From: Alopecurus myosuroides
Taxonomy: Eukaryota > Streptophyta > Magnoliopsida > Poales > Poaceae
NCBI GenBank assembly: GCA_028641055.1
Contig: CM054057.1
Span: 576,008,610 to 576,072,609, forward strand
DNA: 64,000 nt
Reading direction: 5' to 3'
In this document: piece by piece, positions 44,801 to 57,538 of the stretch
Position numbering within the stretch: position 1 is the stretch's first letter
How the letters are laid out: each line of letters starts with the position of its first letter
Program-made: the position numbers and the translations under genes
The notes under the pieces: generated by a model
The model's database searches: none
The model's input: only the letters and a program-made list of their open reading frames with translations
Told to the model about the DNA's origin: nothing

Positions 44801-47800
44801 TTACTTGTCGAGTCTTTAATGCCCGAAGCACCTGAAAATTATTGAAACAGCTTCAGAACCTAGATAACATTGCCCCACTAAAAGGAAAAGAATAAGAGAA
44901 TCAAGATAACATCATAACAGTGAACTACCAGGACCTCTGACGGTGTACTTTTCAATAAAATTGGCATTCCTTAGTTTATTTATCTAGTGCACTTCTTCGT
45001 TTTGACAGAACTACTGTGTCAACGCAAAATAGAAGTATCTGAAGCTTATGATCTTAGGACCCTTGTAAAACATCAGTTCGAGATGAATTTCACATGAATT
45101 TTTGCAGGGAAAAAAGATAATCCCTAAAGAAAAATACTACCAAATCCCTCCATTCCGACTCTAAACCTAATGATTTACAGCCACTCAGCCTTTCAATGCC
45201 CATGCAAGAACATGTCTGTCTAAAAGCCAAACTAGTCCCTTTCTTTTCTTCTCGAACACCCACATAAGTGCTCTATTTTATACTTTTAAGAATCACTGAG
45301 AAGATGAAGGTCCGACAGCCAAATAAAGAAAAGCAAAGAAAAAAACTGCAACAACAGGAAAGATGAAAATCTAAAAAAAAAAGGCTAAGAAAAGAAACAC
45401 AAAAACATTGATCAGGAGAGCTGGTGAAGGGGACGCGCATGAAGCCAAACTAGTCCCATTTCAGTTCAGGAAATGTGCTTTTTGCAAGGAAAAATTCTAG
45501 TTGAACAAGTCTACGAAGATTTTTGCAAGGCTAATGAATCCATAATAATTTGACTGAAATGAGAAGCATATTGTAGCCACAACCTGAGGGAATGTAACAC
45601 GAACATCTTCGAGAAACTTTTTAGCTTCCTCCCCCGCGGCAGTACTTTCATCAATGACAATTCTTGCAATCTCACTATCACCTGAAGAAGAAGCAAAATT
45701 TAAAAAAAAAAATTAAAACTACTGAAGTGGATTAGGATTTTTAATCTCCAGTATCCACAAAACAGGGTGAAAAGGAGAAAACAGAGAATAAAATATGTTG
45801 AGAGAAAGATGACATCAGACAGGATGTTCATGATAACTGCAAAATAAGTACAGATGCTCAAGGTCAACCTTAATAAGCCAGATATTGCTATACCAGGTAA
45901 TTTTTGCAGTGAAGGATATATTAGTATATCACACAATCAAGACCTCGCTAGTTTGAGCACTAAATGCCGCAACTGATTCTACAGGAAAGCAAACCGTGCT
46001 TAAGGTAAGTACCACTTATCTTCCCAGTTATGAACTACAACAATAACAATACCAAGAATATGTTCTCACACATAGCATTTCTCATATAGGCACAAAGTAC
46101 TAAGATATAATTATTCCTTTTTCTGGACTTTCTAGGCCAAATAAATAGTATAAAACTAGCACGTAACAACATTTAAAGAGTGTTAAGGATTTTTACCAAG
46201 AAAATCATGTAGTTGTCTCCTCGCAATTCTATGAGCACGAAGAAATGCAGCAGAGATATAACATCCCAACTCCAATCTTTCTACTGTGAAGTATGTAACA
46301 AGCCTTCGTGGCAACCTGCTCATCTGAAGGAACCTATAGTAATTTGGAAAATGAACATTGGACCGCAAACCCTTCCAATCACATAATGATTGGCTAGAAA
46401 CAAGATCCATAGCTTCATCAACCGATCTCATTAAAATATTTGCTGTGGCTTGAGTTATCCGTCCCTCTTCAAGCATTCCCCAGTAAGCGGCTTGCACGCC
46501 TGAAAAAAATATTTAGTCAATAATCTTTTTACACGAAACATCAGAACAATCTGTTCCAAAATCTTTTATCCATAGAGTAAATAAGTGTGCAGCCATAGCA
46601 GTAATTTTACTGTTTACCCTACTTTATAAACTATAGCCACCAGTCTTCTCTGTGGACCACTTAACAAGTTCAGTGGCCTAGATAGGATTGGACAATTCAA
46701 GGAACTAGTTACATAGCCAAAAGTTTTAGGACCCAGAGGCCATAGTGCATTTTAGTATTTTACACTTTATAAATGTATGTATGTATCTCCTTAAAAAATA
46801 CAACTTGTTTGGTCATCAAAATTCATCAGCACATCATTATGTAATAAGATTGCATGCGTACCATTCAAAAGGCGCACTCGAGTATCCCTCAAATTCATGG
46901 TATGCACGCTTTCATCTTCGTCGGGAACATCATGAGGATGTGCTTGTTCATCTTCCAAGTTATTCAAACATGTGATATATTTCCTCACCGTGACCCAATC
47001 AGCAGGCCCAAGTTCCTCATCATCCCTGAGATCACCAAAAGCCTCTAATGCCTTGTTTAGCATTTCATATCTTGTATACTTCAATACACGAAGCTGCAGT
47101 TGCAGGAAATCAGGTTAGAAACTAAATATGCTACTTCCTCCGTTCACTTTTATAAGGCATGGTAAACATTTTAGTGTGGTCTACATTCATATCAAAATGA
47201 GTGTATATAGACATATTATAGTGTGTAGATTCATCCATTTTGATATGAATGTCGATCAAACTAAAATATGTACCACGCCTTATAGAAGTGAACGGATGGA
47301 GTTCTTCACATTCATCAATCACATGTGAAACCAACGATTATACTAGGTAGAATCTAAGATTTTACAATTTTGAAAGTTGTGATTCTACTATTTACATCCT
47401 ACCATGAAAGTTCCGATCCTATTCATAATTACGATTCTGAAAACTTTGGAAGCTACAAGGAGTCAAGGGGGTTCAACCAAAAGAGAACATATAATGTATT
47501 TTCTCATAATTGATGTAAATTTCACAACTGGAGACTAGATATGCTGAGGAATCTTCAGGTCAATAATCAGATATATTGTGAAGAAAAGAATGGAGAGAAC
47601 CAACATCCTGAGAACAGTGGTATCTTCAGCTGAACTGGATTTGACCCCAGTGGAGTGGGTTGAATCGTGTTGATTTATTTTGTGGGGCGCATAAAACTGT
47701 GTATCTTGTTGTCTTCTTAACAATGTGTCAGGAAGGTAGTAATCTCAGTCTCATTGATGTACAATGAACCGATTCATCACTACACCCTTAAACTCCTAGA

Positions 47801-50800
47801 TACTATAACTGGAACAAAATATCTGCAGCATTCAACATCTTATTGGAGCCAGTCCAATCATTACTCAAGGGTGAGTCAGAGATTACTAAAGCATGCAAAT
47901 GTACAGTTAAGTAAAACATTTAATCCCAAGATAAAAAAGCACAGATGATAATTAGTAAAGCTAACCTTCGTTGCTGACAGTTTTCCCAGACCAAGTAGGT
48001 GCAACAAAAATTGTGTGGTAGAACCATTCACAATCAATGTCAGAAACACGATGCCACCAGTGAAGAACACAAACTGCAAAATTTACAAGATCAGCAAATA
48101 TCAAATCAAGTATTTCATACTTGTTCAGGAAAAAGGAAAGAACGTACCATTGTTCCGACTTCTGGTTTCAGATAAGATTGAACTGCATCACTAGCACGCT
48201 AGCAAAACTATTTCAGTGAAATATCTCAAAAAAATATAAGATTTCTTGGATAAATGTAAACCAATATGCACATAATGGAAACAACAGACGAATGAGGGTC
48301 GATGACATTGGCACAAGAAAATAACTTACTTTAACAGACAGAGAGAGTGATAGAGCAACAGCCCCTCGCAGCCCTGACCAAACAAGAACTGTGGCTTCTT
48401 TGATGTCCATACCATACCCAAAGTGACGCAACAATGGATACAAAACAATGACAACTACAGCACGTGATATTTGCACAAACACATAGAGCAGAAGAAGGAA
48501 CCCCCATGAAGCGCCTAAAATAACAAGAGATAAGAAAATTATATGCATGCACAAAGATAGGTAGAATCAAACTCATAATATAGAAGGGAAGAATGTATCA
48601 GGTGCGACCACCCCTGACGTACTAACTGTTGTCACCATCCTGAAATAGGATGGGAACCTTCAAATCCGGAAAAATGGACACTGTTCAATATGAAATCTAG
48701 ATTCAATCTATACATTGAGAACAAAGAAAATAATTCTCTGCTGAAAATAAAAGCTGCTACCATTCGCAGAAGACCTTGCCTTATTTCCTTCAACATAGGA
48801 CCCTAAATTGTATCATTATCTAACTAAATCATTTCAGAATTTCCCAGGACTACTTACACCATTTTCCGAAGGGTTGGATCAAGGGAGCCACCCTAAGTCC
48901 TAAGAGATAGTACAGTACTCAGCAGTCAGCAGATGAACCATGTAGCAGTAAGATCCATCAGCAGCTCAACAGAGTGTGCTGTAAAGAGGATTTGGTCCAA
49001 TGACTGTGTTGAGTGTTGACTACTCGTGACCACGATGAATAAAAATGTCACATCGCATGATAAAATATAGAAAAAGGAATGCTCCATAATCGGCTGAGGA
49101 AAAAGTCGGTAGATTCTTAACAAAAACAATTGCAAATGGTCTGAGGTAAACTGCAAGGATGTTAAGTAGATCAGGTTGGATGTAAAAACGTTAACAGTGC
49201 CTGACCTAAGTGCATATGTGAACTGGTCATGCATACTCATGAAAAATAATAATGGTTGCTCTTTGATAACTCTTGAATGAGATCCTAGAATAAAATTCCA
49301 AATTTCACTGAAGCAGATGGATATGTTCCAAACACTAATAAGACAAAATTATTAAGTTGCAATATTAGGTCTTTGGCACTAGTTTAAATTGTAAAAGTAG
49401 TCTATAGTGTCAAATAATTAGCATCACTACACCCAGATGGAAAATCCCCAAAAATAGCCCAAAAATTCAATAAATCCACAAATCCTAAATGGTACAAATA
49501 TAACTGGAATGACTTATGCGACTACTTTTAATTTTTAAAGTAATCTTTAGACTCCGACCTGTTAGTGTTCTAAGATCAAAGGTCTAGTTTTATTTTTTGT
49601 AATAAAGGTCTGATTTATGGCTTTATCATCCTTAAATCAAAGTCAACACATTTTACCAGCTTTATATTATCCCCTAATGCAGAAGCTCAAGTGCTCAACG
49701 AAGTGCACATGACTCAGCCCAAATTCGAAATAAATATGATTTTAGTTATTTTTTGCAATATCATGATCATTGGTGAAATGACTTCAGATGGAAATGAACA
49801 TAACATTAGGAAAACGAACATAAATGTAGTGAAAGACTGGTAGAAATGCTTACATGGCACTTTTTGTTTAAAAATGAATAGTAGATATAGATAAATTAAA
49901 ATTCATACCATGTCTCTCAAAATGGATATTGTCTTGTAGTACACCATCTGCAATAACCACCCCGCTGAAGGGAATTCAGATGCATGAAATTATAACAGTA
50001 TCAATGTTTAAAGCATTAATTGTACCAAACAAAAGCAAGCATCGTCTGGTTTAGCCAAGCAAAAACAGAAATATCAGAAATTATTCTCGTGACATGTAGA
50101 AAGGTTCAAAGAAGTAGATACCTCAGTATGAAAATAAGTGTGTTTGCAATGTAAGCAATCATTTCCCTGGATACAAGTAAGACAGCAATCAGACACATTA
50201 ATATACACATCTCATAAAAAGTAAAAAATCTAATGTGGATTGGGGAAATCGTGTGTGTCTTCAAAAAGGAGAGTACACATGTTTATCACCACAGGTTTGC
50301 ACTTAGGCCCTCATACAAGTTACCATAAGAAAGACACTCCAACAGAATCAATAATTCCATTATCTGATGGCTTATATGAACATTCATAATAATACTTAAT
50401 TTACTGTGAACCAAAAGAGATCAATGTACTTTCTACAACTTAGTTCCTACTAAAAGAAAGAGATACCAGCATCACCAAATGATACGCTATGAATGGAATT
50501 TTTTTATAATTTTCATGCAATTTATTTTGGAATTTAGAGATTCCGAAATAAGCTATGAATGCCATTTAATGGCATTGATGATGAAATGACATGTTCATTG
50601 CAAAAAAGAATTATACAATCTGGAGTTTACAACAGGTAGATAAATAATTTCTGTTACAAACTTGTCGACTTACATTTACTATATTTTCAAGAGCACATAG
50701 TTTAAATGTGAATCTACTGAATTTCAGGCAGTGCTCACAGAAATGGAGAATCAGCAGTATCATGGAACTGACGGGATACATGGGGACAGCGAACAAGTTA

Positions 50801-53800
50801 ACATATTTGACTAGGAATACTAAGGTCATTCATATGTTGAGAAATTTTATCTTTGCTGACAACCGAAACTGACATATATTGCTTGTTGAACTTGCCAGAA
50901 ATGATGTAAACTTTGCTGGCTGTCACCCTTAAAGGCAGTTTTTGCAAAAGCAGCATAGAACCTGCCAACATGATAAAGTTAACATTGGAGGTAAGATAGT
51001 AAAGAATATGCAAATCAGAATCTGAAGAAAAGTTTTACTAACATCCCCAAAGTCATGACGGCCAAAACACCAGAGACTTCCAATGCATCTTGTGCCTGAT
51101 AACGAAAAATATTAGTAACAGAAATAGCCCCCCAAAAAACAAGACTGATCACGTCATAACTTGTAAGTTATATTCAGGCTTGTGGCTGAAATCTTTCTTG
51201 CAGGAGAAATGTGAGAAAAAATAAGTCATGACGCACAAGCAACTATAAGCGCCAATCACAAATACATACATAAATTTATACTAAACAAAATTGACAGCAC
51301 ATACGGATTTAAGGATGCTAACTTCAGTTTAATGGTACACAATAGGTCCAAAAGCTGGAACGAAAGTGAACCGATTGGAATAGTTTAGAAATTACAATTG
51401 AACCATTTCTTGGTATATCAAAAATCTAGAATCCTGTTTCACGATTTTTACAAGAAAGGCACTGTTCTTTTTCACGACATATATTAAGTTTTTTTTGCGG
51501 GGACGACATATATTCAGTTTCAAAGTAAGAGTCAGAAATACAAATACAAACAGAATTTTGATTTCAACATGAACCCTCTGTTATGCTCTCAAAACTAGAA
51601 TGTTTGTTTACACATCATAACTAATATCTGGGGAAATTCATGAAGCTCTGTCCAGTTCTGTAACTTCAAAAACACGTGGGCACTTTGCTATGTGCAAATC
51701 CAGAAGACTAGAAATCATCTTGGTTTACCGGTAAAAACGGTATCCCATTGCAAAAGGGGCTGCTTGAACAAATCATTCTATGACTGGAACCACAAATGAT
51801 TCCAGGCAGTGAACTATTTCAAAAACTGAGCAAATCATGTCCTTCTAAACAAAAACAAAAAAAGAAAACAGAAATATGAGAGCTTTGATATGTTCATTAT
51901 CTGATTATCTTACAGTGAAGAAAGCAATATAGCTGACAGCGAGAGTAAGTGAAATCTCTATGATTGTATCATTGAAAATAAATCCCAGCCATAGTACTGA
52001 TGCAATTCCAAACGCAAGGCCCAAGGCAACACTGGTCAAAGAAGATACTGATTAGCATTAGTATCCTTGTTTTGTATCATCCAGTTCTGAGTTATAAGCT
52101 ATTCGACATACGCTCCAAGTGAAACTTCTGACAAGAACTTTATTATGGACCCAGCATTGAAAGTTGTCCCGAGCACCATTCGATAGAATAACTGATAGAC
52201 AACAATGGCAGTCCTGTAGAATGCAAGGTCATTTAGTATGAATAGAGTCCAAAATAATCTTGTAATGGTGCAATTTGATAACTATGGAATAGCCCAGTGG
52301 TGGGTGCGCTAGCGAGGATTGGGGGGGGGGGGGGGGGGGCAGAATCAACCTTGTCGATTAATTTCCGGATCAAATGAACATGTCTTTCTTCTGCTTCTTC
52401 TTAAGAAAACGTAGACGGGGTTTCTCCCCCATCCACCCCACACCCATATGGCCTACTACTTATTTCTACATGGTGCGTCTAACAAAACACAAAAACTTTT
52501 AATCTACATATATTGAGTCGCTCATTCTATTTTTCGGTTCTCATGAATGGGAACTGGTCCCAGTAAAACACAGATAAAAAGACTGACATGAAGCAATAAA
52601 AAAGCGAGGGCATGCCTTCTAAGAATCAAAAGATGAACTATTCGAGGGTCACGATAGCATACCCGTCGTTCATCAAAGATTCTCCTTCAATTATTGTGCT
52701 GAGCTTTTTACTTGCTCCAAGGTCTTTTAGGAGCGCGACCACGGCAACAGGGTCAGTCGCACTGAGCAGTCCGCTAAACAAGAAGGATGTTTTCCAGTTC
52801 CAGTCGTATGGAAAAGTGAGCTGTGTCAAGTGAGCTAGCTATCAGAACATCAAAAATCAACGGCCAGCACCTGCGTTGTTATCTATCTAAGAACATACCT
52901 TCACGGCAGCGCCGAGCAAAACCGTTGAGATCACCACGCCTGGAACAGCAAGCAACACCATCTGCGCCATGCATTTCTGCAAGATAAACATATTTTTAGT
53001 ATACACTGAACAAACCTGTATGTGGCTGCAGTGCTATATCACAGTCCAGAGCAGATGACTGGCAGGCGTAAAGCCTTCAGTATTTAGCATGGCACAGATG
53101 GATGGGTGCAAATTAATATGTGTGGTAAGCATCAGCTCATGACACTGCTAATTTGGATTGGATCGAGAAATGATCCATAATGTCTGGTGGCGAGACTGAC
53201 AAGTGGAACAAAGTGTGACCCGGTGGTAAGAGCCTAACAGGTCAAACAGCTCTTTGGATAATGAAGAAAACCAGTGGGTGAGTCGAAAGCACAATTCTTC
53301 ACTGAAAACGAGCCTGCCGCGCCGAGATCTCGCCGCAGGAGATAGGTACCTTGATCTGGTGCACTTCCATGGAGAAGGAGCTCTCGAAGAGGAGGGCGGG
53401 GAGGAAGACGGCGAGGAGAAGATCGGGATTTATGGCGGCCCCTGCATCATTAGAACCACCATGTTCAGCGAAACAGAACATGTACGAATTGATCCCCCAA
53501 AGCATCTGTCGCGATTCGAAAACGGAAGGTCCATTCCAGGGATTGAGTGAGTGACTCACATATGCGGATGCCGGCTCCGAGCTTGCCCAGGCCGTGCTTC
53601 GTCCCGTACTCTGGTGAGCGGTCAAGGGGAGATCATCAGGGATTTGGTTCTTATAATGGGGAACCGATGGATTGATGGATGGGGAAGGGAGGGACGGACT
53701 GACCGAGGCCACCGAGGGCGACGCCGAGGACGAGGAGCGCGACGGTGTAGGGGACGCGGGTGCCGCGGAGGAGGTGGCGGGAGGCGATGCCGAGCACGAG

Positions 53801-53854
53801 GGCGACCCCGAAGAAGAGCACGGCGTCATCAGGGCTGGTGCCGGGCTCCTCCAT
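41860..53854 (-). CDS. SOS1: Plasma-membrane Na+/H+ antiporter SOS1 (NHX7), 23 exons, 1131 residues
   Basis: Exports Na+ in exchange for H+. Exons: 53854-53704, 53610-53560, 53441-53350, 52976-52899, 52820-52663, 52213-52112, 52031-51914, 51095-51043, 50961-50896, 50166-50122, 49964-49909, 48514-48330, 48198-48148, 48073-47966, 47093-46862, 46499-46197, 45681-45584, 44831-44700, 44586-44368, 44240-44034, 42993-42735, 42633-42347, 42204-41860. The 3396 bases stay in frame without stops; intron 9 is GC-AG, the others GT-AG. Residues 1 to about 435 form the exchanger membrane domain with ATDP (Asp147) and ESLMNDG (Asn175, Asp176). About 725-830 is a cyclic-nucleotide-binding-like domain. The tail ends VDSPSMLTF (1117-1124), the site phosphorylated by SOS2-type kinases in Arabidopsis. 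Length and exon number fit known SOS1 genes. It looks functional. Confidence 0.96.
47134..47301. mobile_element. Stowaway-like MITE in SOS1 intron 14
   Basis: After TA comes CTTCCTCCGTTCACTTTTATAAGGC. The block ends GCCTTATAGAAGTGAACGGATGGAG, an imperfect inverted copy, giving terminal repeats of about 40 bp. The middle contains another inverted pair (TCATATCAAAATGAG / CATTTTGATATGA). It lies inside an 872-bp intron and leaves both splice sites untouched. Confidence 0.8.
52321..52339. repeat. G homopolymer in SOS1 intron 5
   Basis: Nineteen G in a row on the plus strand (C-rich in the transcript), within the intron between 52213 and 52663. Length may be inexact in the assembly. Confidence 0.9.
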
Positions 53855-54480
53855 CGAGGCGCGTCGACGGCGGCCCGTACGTCGTCACTCGTGGTGGAGG
53901 AAGAAGGGGGGAGGGAGGAGGGCGGATGCAGCTTCTCTCTCTCTCTTTCTGAAGTGGAATCAGACGAGGTGGCCAGGTGTGCTCCCGGTAGCTAGTGAAG
54001 TACAGCACGAAGATCCATCCAAACGCCCGTGGGCCCCTTCATGCTCGTGCATGCATTAATAATCTAAATCCATTTCTGTTTTCTAGTCAGAGATAACGAG
54101 ATTTTTCTTTTTGTTTTTTTAGTTGCAACTTGTCGAGAACACATGATCATCGTCATCGTCAAAGATGATAATATTCGTTAATTAATCTATCGATGCGATC
54201 GCATCTAATGACGAGGGAAAGTACAAAGTGTCGCCCTTCACATGACGACGGTGCCGATCGGGATCGCACTGGCCCCGCCTTTTTGTGTAACGTAGTCAGC
54301 TTTGCTTCGCTTCTCTTTTGTCTTTTTGGACGGAAATGAGCGCGTGTTCAATTTTGCTGCTGTACATAGCAAAAATTTGTTGATACGATGTTCCGTACAG
54401 GAGATTAAGCATTTTTTAGCCACTCGCCCCACGAGTCCAAATAGCGCTGCATTGGGCCTAATTAGCGCTCGGCGAACCTA
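53855..54480 (-). promoter_or_regulatory. SOS1 5' UTR and proximal promoter region
   Basis: Reading away from the ATG there is a CT/GA-rich stretch at 53920-53950, usual for grass 5' UTRs. Next come a CATGCATTAATAATC string (about 54048-54063) and AT-rich sequence. No clear TATA box stands out. No reading frame in this stretch looks real. Confidence 0.4.
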
Positions 54481-54774
54481 ACCTAAACCTAGCGTGCCGG
54501 GGCGAAGTTGGGGGCGGCGGATGAAGGGAAATGGCACGAAAACCGTTTCCCTCGCCCGTGGGCCCGCCGAGTCAGCGAGTCACGGGCTATCTCGTTCTCA
54601 TCGCCTCGTTTCCCGCGTTGTTTAATGGGCGCCGGCAGCCTTTCAGACCGGTCGAGCCGTCCAATCGCCCACGCGGCAGCGTAATGGCGCTCCACCTCCG
54701 AGTTTCCCGCCCACGCGTCTACATCGCCGAGCTTCCCACCCACGCGTCTACACCGCTCCCGCGCACTCGGCCGG

Positions 54775-54782
54775 TATAAATA
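54775..54782 (+). promoter_or_regulatory. TATA box upstream of a gene-like fragment
   Basis: TATAAATA within GGCCGGTATAAATACCCCGCC, followed by CT/CA-rich leader-like sequence and an ATG 88 bases downstream. Confidence 0.5.
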
Positions 54783-54869
54783 CCCCGCCACTTCGCCGCC
54801 GCTCACCACATCTCCCGTCCACCATCCCGCACACTCGTCTCTTCTCATTGTCTCCTCTCCCCAGAGTCC

Positions 54870-55125
54870 ATGGCTGAGCGCTTCCTCGGCGACGGTGCGG
54901 CGGCAAATGGCTTTGGCCGGCGCTATTTGCATGACTAAGAAGCTTGTCTTCTCCAGTCGGCGGACTACCCCGTGCCTCCCGACGCCCGCGTGCTCGGCAC
55001 CTGGCGTATGAGCGTCGGAGGTGTCCCCATGGCACCGATTTCGACCGGCGCGGACCACATGGCGGAGATCGCAGAGATCAGCGCCGCCATGCCTCTGGAC
55101 GCCCAGCTGGACCTTATGGCAAGTT
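54870..55125 (+). pseudogene. Gene-like fragment, broken
   Basis: ATG at 54870 opens MAERFLGDGAAANGFGRRYLHD and stops (TAA 54936-54938). The same frame continues with SADYPVPPDARVLGTWRMSVGGVPMAPISTGADHMAEIAEISAAM. The D-Y-P-V-P-P-D and W-R-x-S-x-G-G-V-P pattern resembles repetitive hypothetical proteins I associate with Triticeae sequences; I do not know their function. It is cut at about 55125 by retroelement sequence. A CGCCCACGCGTCTACA motif is repeated just upstream (54709-54752). It is probably a captured or repetitive gene fragment. Confidence 0.45.
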
Positions 55126-55801
55126 GATTATAGTCTTTATTGCATATGTTATTTGTGATCTTGCATGCTTTCCGTTGCTAGTGGTTTCTCTGGCCAAGTA
55201 GTTGCTAGTGACTCAAAGAGGGAGTATTTATGCTTGATAGTGGGTTCATGCCTCCTCGTTGCCTTGCTCGAGTGACAGAAACGTGAAGGGGGGTGTGTTG
55301 TTGTCATTAGGGAGAAAACATCGGTAAGAGTGTCCGCGTGCATAATCATTGCTTACATTACACACTTTGTTAAATGCAATTATCTGTTGCTTGCAACTTA
55401 ATACCTAAGGGGTTCGGATGATAACCTGAGGGTGGATTATTAGTCATAGATGCAGATGGATGTCGGCATATGTATCTTGTTGTAATGCCCGCACTAAATA
55501 CCATAGTAATCTTCATGTTATATTGTGCACTACGGTGTAACCTTTATTTGTCAATTGCCCAGCTGTAATTTCTTCACCCATCATGCTATCTTTTATGGAG
55601 AGACACCACTAGTGAAACTATGAACCCCGGTCCATTTTCCACACTGTTAAACAAACCACAACATTTTTCTGCTTTCTTTACTTACTGCAAGCATACGCTG
55701 TTTTCCACATTATACGTCTAATCTTTGTTTTCAGCAAGACCGGTGAGATTGACAACCTCACTGTACCATTGGGGCAAAGTATTTTGGTTGTGTTGTGTGC
55801 A
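55126..55801 (+). repeat. LTR-retroelement fragment of a common grass family
   Basis: Text such as ATGCTTGATAGTGGGTTCATGCCTCC, GAGAGACACCACTAGTGAAAC, GACCCCGGTCCA-like and GTGAGATTGACAACCTCACTG is familiar to me from abundant wheat and barley LTR sequences. I cannot assign the family with certainty. The fragment is interrupted at 55802 by the start of the Tat-type LTR. Not protein-coding. Confidence 0.5.
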
Positions 55802-56294
55802 TGTCGGATATATACCGATTAGGGGTATATCAGCTGGCAGTCTAAAGTGCCGGATTACCTGGGTGGCCCAAGTGGTAGTGGATTACGGTCCATTGGACGG
55901 CCCAGTAAGCTGATGCACAGAAGCCGGATTCTAGAAGAACCCGGATCGCGGCCCACGTGATCTGGCTTGGAGTAGAAGGCGGATTCCTTACTTTCCAAGT
56001 TAATAGTTACCGTAGTCTTCTAGGTTTCCTATTCTGTATGCCCTAATCCGGTTGTTATATAAAGCCGGACGGGAGATATGATAGATAGACAAGAAGCTAC
56101 AGGCTAACTCGCCGCGAGGTTGATCCTTGATGAGAAGCTAATAGAACCTCACATTGTACTCTGTATACACAGGCTTTAGTCCTGAATAGTGAGATTGCAG
56201 GAGTAGGAACGCCGCATTACTGCGTCGTACCGAACCTGGGTAAAAACACTGTGTCATTGTCCTTAGCACAATCACGTCCCCCACGTCTCTATCA
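55802..56294 (+). repeat. 5' LTR of the Tat-lineage Gypsy element
   Basis: Begins TGTCGGATATATACC and ends CTCTATCA, about 493 bp. A TATATAAA box lies at 56056-56063. The first gag-side ATG is at 56303. The 3' LTR lies beyond the window, so the boundaries rest on TG...CA logic and the break in the older repeat at 55801. Confidence 0.65.
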
Positions 56295-56302
56295 GTAGTC
56301 TC

Positions 56303-57538
56303 ATGGCACCCCCGTCTATGAATTCTACTACGATGTCTCGAGGCGTTAAGTTTCGATCTGGGATACTCGGCGGAATCGGCAGTTCCATAACTGTCGGAAG
56401 GTTGGAATTCGACAACGACGTTGGACGCTTCCTCGACAATGGATCTTACATACCTGCGCAAAATCATCTGGTAAGTGCCTGCGTGTTACCGATTGGATCT
56501 GCAAATATCTTTATCGGATTAACTACAGAGGCCATGGGGTTTTGCGGTGGAAGTAGATTTATCCCACCCGCCCTATACCCAGTCGAAGATGACTATGATA
56601 CCGGGTTTTTCTCAGATCGCCGACATACAAGTGAATCACACTTTGTCGGTATGGTGCAATCCGAGATCGCCGAAAACACGGATGAAGGTAATCCCGTGCA
56701 AGAGGCAGAAAACAACACTCCCACAACAGAGGTGGAAGATCCAACCTCTGTCGACATCACGACGCACTCGGAAGCTGACTCTGTACTAGCCGCCATTGAG
56801 GCGAGATTAGAGTCGGAACCCGGATCGGATCACTTCGACACCGAAGACGAAGACGCTTTCGAGAGAAAGGTCAAATCCTTCCAAGAGGGATTCCACGAAG
56901 TACTGATGGCAAAACCGGCTGAAAACACGGACGCCGACAGCCAGGAAAGCCCTAGAACCCCTCCGCCAGAAGAAGAGAGAGAAGACGGAGAAACTTCTCT
57001 AAGATATCCCGATGTCAAAGAACTGACAGAGGAAGAACCAATCAAAAAACCTCACTCTTCCAAGAAAAAGCACAAGGCCGCTAAAAAGCTCCAGTACACA
57101 CTTCGGAAGAAGAAATCGGCTGATCCAGTGGGATTGCACGAACAAAAAGAACAGGAATTACTGCAAACACCAGTGGGATTGCACGAACCCCCTGAAGTGC
57201 TAGAAGCCAGGAGACAAGCTCTCCAGAGGCAGCAGCAACATCTATTCAGAACTCGTGAACACCTCCAAAAAACCCAGGATGACATCAGGTTCATGAAGGA
57301 AGAAATCGAGGAATACGAGAGAAAGAATAGATCTGGAATTAAACCTACAAGGTTACCCGGAATTGTAAGACCGGAAGTACTGCCGCCAAAAGAAAGGTTT
57401 CACAACCCATCTTGGCAAAAGCAAGTAAACGGCAAAGATGCCAGAGGTGAACCAATATACAAAACCGCAGCAGAAAATGCGGAAGCAACGTTCGCCATCC
57501 TCAACAATGATATGTACTCCAATGGTGAAAAACTTTAA
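56303..57538 (+). CDS. N-terminal gag-region ORF of the Tat element, 411 residues
   Basis: Intact frame starting nine bases inside the LTR edge (MAPPSMNSTTMSRGV). It is acidic in the middle (EDEDAF, PPPEEEREDGE), with a Lys-rich stretch (KKPHSSKKKHKAAKKLQ). A repeated PVGLHE unit and a helical Arg/Gln/Glu segment (EARRQALQRQQQHLFR) follow. It ends shortly before the main gag frame, in another frame. Tat elements often have an extra N-terminal segment or ORF here. No enzyme motif; a structural role is inferred only from position. Confidence 0.7.
   Translation: MAPPSMNSTTMSRGVKFRSGILGGIGSSITVGRLEFDNDVGRFLDNGSYIPAQNHLVSACVLPIGSANIFIGLTTEAMGFCGGSRFIPPALYPVEDDYDTGFFSDRRHTSESHFVGMVQSEIAENTDEGNPVQEAENNTPTTEVEDPTSVDITTHSEADSVLAAIEARLESEPGSDHFDTEDEDAFERKVKSFQEGFHEVLMAKPAENTDADSQESPRTPPPEEEREDGETSLRYPDVKELTEEEPIKKPHSSKKKHKAAKKLQYTLRKKKSADPVGLHEQKEQELLQTPVGLHEPPEVLEARRQALQRQQQHLFRTREHLQKTQDDIRFMKEEIEEYERKNRSGIKPTRLPGIVRPEVLPPKERFHNPSWQKQVNGKDARGEPIYKTAAENAEATFAILNNDMYSNGEKL

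Noticed and set aside
53551..54059. Plus-strand frames opposite SOS1 exon 1
   Set aside because: They are mirror frames of the GC-rich first exon and promoter.
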